A DNA stretch of 64,000 nt from assembly GCA_027924585.1 (NCBI GenBank), contig BSBM01001448.1, positions 2,418,001 to 2,482,000 of the forward strand, written 5' to 3'. Positions within the stretch are counted from its first letter, which is position 1, and each line of letters starts with the position of its first letter. Under the pieces are notes generated by a model. It had not been told where the DNA came from and searched no databases. It was given only the letters and a program-made list of their open reading frames with translations. A program made the translations under genes and the position numbers. Shown piece after piece: positions 10,732-20,237 of the stretch. This stretch comes from Larix kaempferi. Lineage: Eukaryota; Streptophyta; Pinopsida; Pinales; Pinaceae.

Positions 10732-13700
10732 ATGGATCATTCGAACCAGTCATCTCAACAAAATATTCCTTGAAAAAGAGGTCGATGCAAGGAAGTAGAA
10801 TTGAATAATATTCCAATCTTTCCCCCACATGATATTTTCCTTCAATTCACTCCTGCTGGGGGTAAAAAAGCTACTATTCGTGCTGTCCGTCAACAATGTC
10901 AAGCACTTACAGATCAAAACTCCATACCAGAAAATAATACTATGAAATTCCATCAAACAACAGGAAATCATGCATCAACTATTGAAATTAGATGTCCTGT
11001 ATGTGAGCAATGTGTGACAAACAACAATGTTTGTCAACAACCTAGGCAACCTTTGACTCCAATTACAATTGAGGGCAATGGTAATGTACAAGCTATAACT
11101 CTTGACCATACTATTAACTCTAATTCACATAATGTGGTCCAAAATGTCTCTCAAAGATCAATTGTTGATGACGCTGCCATTACAAATAATTTGTATCAAA
11201 GTATAAGAGGTTGTTTTTCTCAACAACCTAGGTTGCCTTTGTCTCCAGTTACAGTTGAAGGGAATGAAAGTGTAATCCTACCTAGTGGACAACAATTTGA
11301 ACATGCATCCCTTGAGAAGTTGGATACAACTAGAAGTCATGAAACAGTTGAAAGAACTACCTTTCATGAACAAATGGATAGAAATGCACCTACAAAAAAT
11401 CAAAATTCTGTAGATGCACAAGCTTCAGTAGAAATGACTGAAGGACAAATGGATAGAAATACACCTACAAAAAATCAAAATTCTACAGATGTACAGGCTT
11501 CAGTACAAATGCCTGAAGGACAAATGGATAGAAATGTAACTACAGAAAATCAAAATTCTGCAAATGTACAAGCTTCAATACAAATGCCTGAAGGACAAAT
11601 GGATAGAAATGCAACTACAGAAAATCTAAATTCTACATATGTAGAAGCTTCAGTAGAAATGCCAGAAGGACAAATGGATAGAAATGCACCTACAGAAAAT
11701 CAAAATTCTGTAGATGTACAAGCTTCAGTACAAATGCCTGAAGGGTGTTCAACAGATCAAACTACATATGCTGTAACTAGAAGGTCAACAAGAAACTGCT
11801 TAAGGACATCCTTATTGAGTCTTAAGAAGCGGTCTGGATGGTTTAACCGCGGACTAAATGAGGGGAACAAAAATTTTAAGGAAATTGGTAGATGGTTCTC
11901 TAGGAAGTCACTTGAAAATGTAGATGAAAATGACATTATTTCTGGAATTGGGTACTTCATGAGCAAAAACTATAGTCAATATTCTAAATTTGAGGATGTT
12001 CTTGAACACCTAGATGGAGTGCTTCATAAACTTCGATCAATTGTTATGCAAGAGATCCGTAATGATTTTATGCCTAGGAATATGTCTTCTGTATTTATTG
12101 AATCAAACATGTGCCATAAGGATTTGCAATGTCTGAAGCAGATTGATCATCATGGTGTATTGCAAGGGGTTAGTCCAACTTCAGTTTCCAAGGGGATGAA
12201 AAAGTGGAGCAAAGAAGCTGAGGATATTGATATGGGTTGGGAGAGAACTGATGGTCTCACATATGGAGTTGGAGTGAAGCAAGTAAAGTCATATGCTTCC
12301 TTTATGGTTGAGTCCTATGAAAATAGGACTAGAAGTAGAGTCATTGAAGTTTCTTTCAAACTTGGTATTGATTCTCGTGTACATTATGATCGAGGTGGGT
12401 AGGTATGTGAGATATTATTTGAGTTACTAGAAGATAGTGGCTTGATGTCTTGTGTAAGCCTTGGAAAATGGGATGGAAAGGAAGAATATAAACATGTTTT
12501 AGCACATGTTGCTGATCCTACAAATGAGGATAACTTAATGAATCAGATAAACAAAATTTCACAAGACGGGATCCTAATGCCAGATGGAAGGGTAATGGAA
12601 GTGAATTTGTTCGAGTGCCATGATCTAGTGGCCATATGCAGTTTAGTATGCAATAATAATGTTTCTCCAATGGGGAATAATTTTTGTCCTTGGTGCATAT
12701 GCCATAAAAAATCTATACACATGGTTATAGATAAAATCAAAATTCAAGATGGGGATACTATTCGTAGCATTTCCAAGTTTTATGCAATGTCACCGAACCT
12801 GCTCATAGTACATTTTACATATTTATTAAAAGTTTACTAATTTTTGTTGATATCTTGCCATGACTTTCTTAATCTTACTTTGGGTTAAAACTTTAGGAAT
12901 TGAATCCTGCTTTGGAACAAAGCATTGAAGGATGGGAATAAAAGTTGGATGAGTGTATTACAGACATTCAACCAGCCTTATGCAACAGAGAATTGAATAT
13001 TATCAAAAAGTATCTCATGAATAGAACAAATGATCAAAAGGTACATGTTTTTAGAATTATTTATTTACTATAAATGGAAATTATTATTATTTAACTAACT
13101 CGTACCTAGTGAAACATGTGCAGCCAACTTATTACAGCTGACTCCTGGATCAATGTCCAACCTTGTATATCGTGCTCGCCATGTCGGAATTAGAACTATT
13201 TTGAAGATGTTTCGTGAAATTCTAAAAATTGTACAAGATTACGACAAGGTTCATCCAACTATAGCGATTGAGGAAACAATTTTTTTTCAAATTTGGGAGG
13301 TGATGGAGAAAATTGGTGTTCCATGTAAGACCAGGGAACCATAGCATCATAAAGGCCAAGAGTACAATGATCTTAACTACGAGAAATCAGATGGATCCGC
13401 ATCAGACAAGATCCCCATTCGACATGAGGGTATTTTAAAGGTTTAATAATTATGTTAGCATATCCAATATTTTTAATGTGGGTCTTGACTAACAATAAGT
13501 GATGATTTTATGATGGCACAAGAGTGAAATTTGCTCTTATTTTTATGCAATTTTAATATAAAATTAAGTAGTGTAACATGTATAATGAAATGTTGTGCTT
13601 GTAGGTTATTGAAGGCCTACCAGATGAAGAAAAGTATAAAAAGTTGGTGAGGATGTGGAAGTGTTATAAAGAATTCCACATGGTGCAATTGCAAGGGTGT

Positions 13701-14967
13701 GTAGGGGATGATAAATATGAATATGAGGACAAGTATGCCAATTTATACTAAGTTCATAGTATTATGTATTTCAACATGGTGGTATTATCCTATTCACGAT
13801 ATAAATTTTGATCCCCTATCATTGCAGGATTGGATTCCTTGCTAGTGAGTGGCTTTGGTTGTGTTCTTGTTGTTTAGGAGATGAGATGGTTCCTTATATG
13901 CATATCCAAGGGGCCCATGCTCTTCAGATGACTAGGGCTGCTCATCCTTATACTTTAGGATGGTTAAGGATTGAAGTAATGGAACGTAAGCATAGGGAAA
14001 TGAAAAATTTGAATAGCAACCAAGGAGGAGGAAGAGGAGTTGCTAAGGAGTATAGAAACACATATGAACATGACAAAATGTGTCTTGTAAATGAGATACA
14101 AGCAAATTTTTTCAAACTGGTTATGAGATCAGAGGGTGCTTTCCAAAATTTTAAATAAATAAGATTTTTGGCTTCCAATATTAGATGTCAACTTCGTATT
14201 GAATATGAAAAGACAAGAAGTCCACTAAATGATGAAACTGCAGCACAGTTGGCATCCCACTTCCCTGATGTCACTTCTAAACAAGTAAAACAACTATTTC
14301 AGTCATGGGTAAGACAATCTAAGAAATCATTGACTGCACCACCAACAATAAGTATGCCCTAATTTTAAATGGTTTCTAATTTTGCTTTCATTTTATGGTG
14401 TGAGGACTCATAATCTATTTTTAACTACTAAATACTAATATGTTCTTGCAGTTCAGTAATCATCTTCCAAGATCAAGGCCAATAAGAAAATATGGTGAAG
14501 AGGCTTTTTGTGAATCACATCACTTCGGAAGGCGCAAGGCAAAAAATAATGTTCAAAGAAGAAATGACAATAAAACTCTAAGTGTTTCATCCAAGAGGAA
14601 AGTGGCAGCACAAACTGATCAAACACAAGAATTGAATGGGGCAGCTGGTGTTGAAATACCTATGATGGCGACTGAAAATTACTGTAAAATCAGTGTTTCA
14701 TCCTCAAGAAATGAGGCAGGGAAAATCAATGAATTACAAGAAGTGTATGGAGCAACTGCTATTGATATGCCAATGAGGGAGGCTATGACTCACAATAAAA
14801 AGGGTGTTCCATCCTTGGTAAATGGTACAGGTCAGAGTGGTGAAAAACAAGAAATTCAAGGGGCAATAGTTGATATACAAAAGATGGATGTTGGGAATCC
14901 TATAAAAACTGATGTCATTATAAGAAGTGTGAGACAATCCAAAAAGAAAGAAAAAAGTCCTAGATGA
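10732..14967 (+). pseudogene. DDE transposase-like gene with zinc motif, six exons, several stops
   Basis: This is a multi-exon transposase-like gene. Proposed exons are 10732-12807, 12897-13040, 13138-13440, 13605-13732, 13828-about 14351 and about 14452-14967. Introns are 89-164 bp with GT-AG ends, and frame is kept across the first four. The ATG at 10732 follows a splice-acceptor-like TTTTGCAG. Exon 1 carries a basic start, five 25-residue repeats (11371-11745) and a basic region (about 11770-11900). The catalytic core then follows: Asp in LGIDSR (12370), Asp in FECHDL (12621), FCPWCICHKKS about 60 bp later (12682) and Glu in EVMERKHREMKN (13982). The C-x2-C motif after the second Asp is the arrangement of RAG1/Transib-type RNase H transposases; the family assignment is inference. 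The last exon is basic with three diverged repeats. In-frame stops lie at 10771, 12400, 12939, 13342 and 14156. The exon 5/6 junction phase is unresolved. No terminal inverted repeats were found. Confidence 0.65.
11371..11745 (+). repeat. 75-bp coding repeat, five copies (25 residues each)
   Basis: Units start at 11371, 11446, 11521, 11596 and 11671, exactly 75 bp apart with no indels. Each encodes a variant of QMDRN.(P/T)T.NQNS followed by .V.ASV.MPEG. The repeats sit in a hydrophilic N-terminal region ahead of the catalytic core, so they are likely a flexible linker. The fixed length and in-frame copies show expansion while the frame was still translated, or very recently. Confidence 0.95.
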
Positions 14968-15790
14968 TCGAAATGCAACATTGTATGCAAAATGGTGAAA
15001 GAAACTTATGTTGCAATAAGCATTTCTAGTGATCTTGCCGTACTGATAATTTATTCTATTGTGCTAACATTTATGTTACCAAATTTTGGAAATGTAACAA
15101 ATGCTGGAAGGCATATTAAATATATTTTTTTTTTCAGTAATAAAATTAAAGTTGTTTTCTATTTTTGCTTATATTTTGTAAATGTCTGTCTCTTTTAGGC
15201 CAGTTCTATAGGCATTACAGCTTTGGGTTATTCGCTGAAATTTGGCTGCATGAATAGAATTGTATGACATTTTTCAGAATTGGAATTTCAGTTTCATTAG
15301 ATAAAGAAACTTACATAAATACAACAATACATAGCATTAAAATTCTCATAAAGAACTTGAAAGTTCTCAATCCATCATCCCCATAATATCCTTCTAATAT
15401 CCACAGTTCCAAGCAAACAGCTAGGATCTACCTATGTTACCAAATCTACTCACATCTCATATCCACTAATCACTATCATTCTTTTAATTTCTTACAAATT
15501 CAAATATATATGCCTACAGTGCACAAGTTAAGTTTTCAATTTTGATATTGTTAACTTTCTGGCCTATTATGTACACTTATTGAAAAGTTAAATTCAAAAT
15601 TACCATTCACATTAAATGCATCAAAAACATATACATTGCCGAGAAATACACACACACACACATATATAAATTTATGTATTAAAACTTGAAATGTATTTAC
15701 ATACACAACATATATAAATATTGTTATTGGGTGATTCCACAAAGGTGGTTCACCATTTTTGACATGCGAGAGTGAAAAAAATTGTTTATC
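14968..15790. other. 3' flank of the transposase gene, no further gene
   Basis: AT-rich sequence with a short CA microsatellite (15650-15662). I looked for an inverted copy of any 5' segment to define the transposon end and found none. Confidence 0.35.
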
Positions 15791-15795
15791 AAACC

Positions 15796-15890
15796 CTCAA
15801 TTGAGGTATTTTGAAGCCCTCGATCGAGGGTTTTAAAATACCTCGATCGAGGGCTTCAAAATACCTCGATCGAGCAAATGCTCGATCGAG
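15796..15890. repeat. Cluster of five palindromes around CTCGATCGAG
   Basis: CTCGATCGAG occurs at 15819, 15842, 15865 and 15881, and a one-step variant CTCAATTGAG at 15796. Segments 15806-15829 and 15841-15864 are perfect reverse complements over 24 bp with an 11-nt loop. The intervening A/T blocks are shared too, so the structure can fold in several ways. There is no reading frame. It could be a foldback element or a protein-binding cluster. Confidence 0.9.
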
Positions 15891-15932
15891 GGTTTGAGAC
15901 AAAAAAGAAAAAAAGAAAAAATAAAAAAAAAT

Positions 15933-15957
15933 AGGGCCCGGCCTGTCGGCCGGCCCT
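15933..15957. repeat. GC-rich hairpin
   Basis: Arm AGGGCCCGGCC (15933-15943), loop TGTC, arm GGCCGGCCCT (15948-15957), with one bulged base. It lies directly after a 30-bp A-rich tract in otherwise AT-rich DNA. No downstream T-run suggests a terminator. Confidence 0.75.
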
Positions 15958-16269
15958 GTTCGACAGTGATAGCGCAGACCATGCCGACTATGATGGAAGC
16001 AAGCCCCTCAACCGAGCATCCGCAACGAGCACAACACGCTCACGTCCACCTCCGTCTGCCATGGCAACGAATCCACAAGGTAAGTGGATTTCAACCACAT
16101 GTAGTTTGTTTTTAAAAAAACCTTAAATTTGTTGTTTGTTTTCAAAAAATACATAATTTTTTTTTTTTTTGTTATCTGTTTTGAAAAAAGCCCTAAATTT
16201 GATTTTTTTGTATGTAAAAATGGGTGTTTAAAATGTAGATTTAATTTAGTTTTTTATGAATTTGTGAAT

Positions 16270-16410
16270 GTAACCATTGAAAACGAAAACCAACATCGAA
16301 ACCAAAAAGTATTGAAACTAAAACCACCATCGAAACCAAAACCATTGAAAGTAAAACCACCATCGAAACCAAACCAAAAACAATTGAAACCAAAACAAAA
16401 AGCATTCCAA
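16270..16410. repeat. Short imperfect tandem repeat rich in AAACC
   Basis: The phrases AAACCACCATCGAAACCAAA and ACCATTGAAA alternate four to five times. This gives a roughly 30-bp imperfect repeat that encodes Lys/Pro/Ser-rich peptide in one frame. I do not consider it coding. Confidence 0.6.
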
Positions 16411-16477
16411 AACATTATTTTGTTTTAAATTTATGTTCTATTTATTTTTTCAAATTATTAATATTTTTGTTTATGTC

Positions 16478-16513
16478 AACCGGTAGCATTTCATCGCATA
16501 AATGCTACCGGTT
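16478..16513. repeat. Perfect 14-bp inverted repeat, 8-nt loop
   Basis: AACCGGTAGCATTT (16478-16491) is the exact reverse complement of 16500-16513, with loop CATCGCAT. It is a stable hairpin in AT-rich DNA just upstream of another inverted repeat. No gene is adjacent. Confidence 0.9.
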
Positions 16514-16551
16514 TTATTTTAAAATGTGTTTTGACAAGCAGGAATGCTGCC

Positions 16552-16597
16552 ATTTTTTTTCAATCCTCTCAGAACGCCAAGATGATTGAAAAAAAAT
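16552..16597. repeat. Perfect 14-bp inverted repeat, 18-nt loop
   Basis: ATTTTTTTTCAATC (16552-16565) pairs exactly with GATTGAAAAAAAAT (16584-16597). With the hairpin 40 bp upstream it may mark the remnant of a small foldback element. Confidence 0.85.
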
Positions 16598-16599
16598 AA

Positions 16600-16900
16600 T
16601 CATATTAGGTTGCCGATTTAAAAAAACCATTAACATTGATAATTTTTGAAATTGAATATTTTTAATATTTATAATATAAAAATTTATTAATTTAAAAATT
16701 AAAAGAATAATATTTTTTAATATTTAATTAATAATAATATTAATTCAAAAATATAAACATAAATCATAATAAAATATTAATCAATATAACCACAATAAAT
16801 TAATGAGATTAATAATATTAATGAAATTAATAATATTAGTAAAATTAATAATTTATTATATTTTTAATATTTATTAATTTTTTGAAATTGAAAGGATAGA
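16600..16900. other. Extremely AT-rich spacer
   Basis: Runs of ATTAATAATATTAA-type sequence. No gene or unique structure is visible. Confidence 0.5.
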
Positions 16901-16996
16901 ATGTACATGATTGATTGGAAAAATAATTAGGCTAATGAGATGCTAGGGTTTCTGAAACCCTGATCCTTCAGCCCGCTCCCTCGTCCCATCCAAGCC

Positions 16997-18445
16997 ATGG
17001 CGGCCTCCAACGGAGGTTGCTCCAAACCTTCCTTCAACCAATTTGTTGCTCGACGTACCCAAACCTTTATGCCCCTCCTCCTGATGGGTTTTGACCTAAC
17101 CTCTGCAGCTCCAGGATTACACGCAGGAAAACCTGACTACAACATGGGAGAAAAACCTAACTCCAACACCAAAAAAGGAGGAGAGGGCTTGGTTGACCCT
17201 GTCGTCAATGCTTAGACGTCTGCAAACCAGAATCAAGATGCGCTAGCAAGGAAACCAAAATCATCCAATACAACCAACAAGTGCAAGCCCAAAACGTGAC
17301 AAATCCCCAAGGTACGAAGTTACGTATAATTTGGTTAGCCAACACATACAATACATGCATGACCACACAATAATTTACAAGTTTATGGGTCTCTGGCCGA
17401 CTGGTGGATCACCAATACCTGGAAACCAAAAGGCCAATGCGAGCTCAAACTGGGTTCCAAAGGATTCTTCACTGTAATTTTTCAGAATCTGGAAGATAAG
17501 AATTGTATGTTTCAAGGAGGACCCTACTTTCTCCACTCCGCAGGACTATATATTAGAGATTGGAAAGAGAATTTCAGTCCAAAGAAAGAAGACTTCAAAG
17601 TGGTTCCTGTCTGGTTACGGCTTTACTCTCTGCCCCAAGAATACTGGAACCTGGCAACCCTCGCCGGCATAGGCAATACATTGGGATCCTTTGTTCAAGC
17701 CTCTGATGCAACCCTAGCGGCACGTTATACCTCTTATGCTCGAATCTGCATCTACATGGAAATCTCTGCTGCTCTCCTTGAAGCTATCTTCCTTTCCTTC
17801 CAATATACTGAATGGCTTCAACCTCTCGACTATGAGCACATACCCTTCAGATGCAGAAAATGCCATGAACATGGGCATCTCTTCTGGGAATTCCCTCTGA
17901 ACAATAAACCCAAAACTCCTCCTACCCAAAGTAGAAAGGATGAGGAGGGATTCACTAAAGCCAACATGCGGAGAAGATTGGGAAAGAAAGCACCCGTCCC
18001 CAATACCTCAACTGACCTTGATTTCCATAATAGCTTCATTGTTCTTTCTCAACAAACCCCTGATCTCCCAGAATCTTCAACTCCCATTACTGCTGAGCGA
18101 GCAGAGGACTCTGTCCCTAAAGATGATCTCAAAACCCTGATACCCTCACCTTCTAAGGATTGCCTCCTAGATCTGGATGACATGGAGACTGGAGAACTAG
18201 ATATGGAAGCCATCCAAGAATCCTGGGCTAAAAACGATATCCACAGCATACCACAAAGCCAGCTAGACCTTTTCAAAGAAGCCTACCAGTCTCTGGCCCT
18301 CAACCAGCTCTTTCCCCCACTACCGGAAGCCACTGCAACCCCACCCGACCCCAATCAATTGGGAGTTAGCAAGATTCTAAAGAGAAAGGACATCCCTAAA
18401 GGTCAAAATGTGCTCTCGAATAAAGGGAGAAATCCCAACAAATAA
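16997..18445 (+). pseudogene. LINE ORF1 (nucleic-acid-binding protein), decayed
   Basis: One frame runs from the ATG at 16997 to the TAA at 18443-18445, with stops clustered between 17213 and 17400. The segment 17507-18445 is open (312 codons). It has the plant L1 ORF1 layout: an RNA-binding region around VWLRLYSLPQEYW followed by LDYEHIPFRCRKCHEHGHL. The zinc knuckle there is C-x2-C-x4-H but its last Cys is replaced by Phe, so binding is probably lost. The C-terminal part is acidic. ORF1 proteins coat the LINE RNA for target-primed reverse transcription. ORF2 starts 80 bp downstream in the same orientation, which supports the call. The 5' end of the element is near 16920 but not exactly defined. 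Confidence 0.85.
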
Positions 18446-18525
18446 CTTCTTCGAGAGCTAGGAGAGCACTTAATTGATTTAGGCATGAGCAACAAGCTCA
18501 CCAACATTTACCAACCCTTGCATTA

Positions 18526-19551
18526 ATGGAGATACAACTCATAAGCTGGAATATAAGGGGAATCGATAGTGATTCCAAAAGAAGAATGCTGAAAAATAAG
18601 ATTCTCAAGGAAAAACCCGCTCTTATCATGTTACAGGAAACCAAATCCTCTGAGCCCAAGCTCTGCTCCTTCATCAAGAACTGTTGTAAAAATGCAAAAG
18701 TAATAGCCACTGATGCTATTGCCTGGGACCCCAATGTTATCATCCTGGACAGTTTCTTCTCCATCCATCACACTCTCTCAGGTAGATTCCACATTCTGGG
18801 CACCACTCATAAAGGAACTATCACCAATGTTTATGGACCCCAAGCTATTGATGAAAAAATCCACCTCATCAGCTATCTCACATGGCTTAGTGATCAACTC
18901 CTCAACACACACTGGATCCTGGGAGGAGACTTCAACATCATCACAAACCTCAATGAGAAGAAAGGAGGCATCCTCAAATTAGATAAAGACAGTCTTGCAT
19001 TTCATTCTTTTATTCGCGACCACTCTCTTGCAGATCTGGAAACAAGTAATGGCACTTTTACTTGGAACAACAGAAGAGGAGGCATCAACCAAGTGGCCTC
19101 GAGACTGGATTGCTTCCTCATATTTGATTCTCTGCTTGTAAATCAACTCAATCTATCTTGCTCCATCCTGGCTTATGTTGGCTCTGACCATTGGTCGATC
19201 TACCTTCACCTGGAATGGGACTCCTCTAACTCTCGCCGACCCTTTAGATTCGAACAATTTTGGCTCTCTCATCCTGGACTGAAGGACAAAATCAAGGATT
19301 AGTGGACATCCTATCAGCGGAGAGATGGAACCTTAATGTATTGTTTTCAACAGAAGCTCAAGTTCATTAAAAAGCAGCTTAAACTCTGGAACAAATCTAA
19401 GTTCAACAACATTCTTGAAGATAAATGAAATCTGGAGCAGGATCTAGAGGACATTCAAACCTATGCCATACACTAGGGCTATACGGAAAACCTCAAGCAC
19501 AGAGAACAACAACTGCTAAGCCAACTGGACATTAGAAACCAGTAGGAGGAA
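18526..19551 (+). pseudogene. LINE ORF2, 5' part: endonuclease, cut by element A
   Basis: From the ATG at 18526 the frame is open for 258 codons and holds a full apurinic-type endonuclease. It has SWNIRG near 18544, LQETK, GGDFN near 18922 and GSDHW near 19180, so the metal-binding and catalytic Glu, Asp, Asn and His are all present. The frame continues after a stop at 19300-19302 with further stops into a Lys-rich linker (KKQLKLWNKSKFN). It ends where element A has inserted at 19551/19552. The remainder of ORF2 is found from 62033. The endonuclease would nick the target DNA for target-primed reverse transcription. Confidence 0.9.
19547..19551. repeat. Target-site duplication of element A, left copy
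   Basis: AGGAA immediately precedes the TG terminus of the left LTR of A. The same five bases follow the right LTR at 62028-62032. Confidence 0.95.
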
Positions 19552-20169
19552 TGATCCGGATTTTATGAGCAGAAAGAAATGAATACAGATTATTATCAGA
19601 TGCTTAACATAAAATAACAGAGATACAGTAAAACTGGTTTTCTATTCAATAAGGAAATAAGCTAAAACTGTAAAATGCAGCGGAAAACAAGCTTGCTGGA
19701 ATGGTGGTGGCTTATCTCTGAGAAGAGATGTGATTGTTGCGCTCATTTCGCAAGAAGATGGTTACAATGAGGCTCTCAAGGCCTTTTAAAATAACCAGGA
19801 ATGTCAAAAATCCTAGACATCCAAAAACCTAACCCTAGGAGATGAAGCGCCAAAAGTCATGTGGGCCCCGTTTAGGTAAGTTAGTACATCAACTTCCTCG
19901 TAACTTTTGCATACGATCTCCGTTTGGGGCGCTCGGTAGCCCATTGGAAAGGTCTATCCGAGATTTACAAATTTTGAATAGGTGTAGGTTCATTTCAAAG
20001 GAAATAATCTAGTCCCCCAAATCGCCAAAAAAGGTCGTTTAGGGCCTCAAAACGGCCCCGAAAGTTTAGGACCCGAAAAACTGCTAAAAATAACACATTA
20101 CTAAATTTGCCAGAAAACTATTTTGAGCCAGTTGGAAAGGTGGGTGGCCATCGATATCCACCTAGATCA
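19552..20169 (-). repeat. Element A 3' LTR (618 bp)
   Basis: It begins TGATCCGG and ends TAGATCA on the plus strand, and matches 61416-62027 over its length. The minus-strand purine tract adjoins its inner edge. A patch at about 19963-20016 differs strongly from the matching part of the other LTR (about 61837-61871). Confidence 0.93.
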
Positions 20170-20185
20170 ATCCTCCCTCCTTAGG
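20170..20185 (-). other. Element A polypurine tract
   Basis: Read on the minus strand, CCTAAGGAGGGAGGAT abuts the 3' LTR. This is the purine-rich primer for plus-strand DNA synthesis and fixes the element's orientation. Confidence 0.8.
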
Positions 20186-20237
20186 AAGCAATGGCTTCCA
20201 TTGCGTTGAGTTCCCCCATTAGATGAGGAAATTTATG

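Noticed and set aside
10732-14967. Assignment of the transposase to CACTA, hAT or MULE
   Set aside because: No matching motifs were seen and no terminal inverted repeats were found; the zinc motif placement points elsewhere.
15894-16428. Two plus-strand ORFs with Lys-rich ends
   Set aside because: Made of A-rich and AAACC repeat sequence; no domain and no coding continuity.
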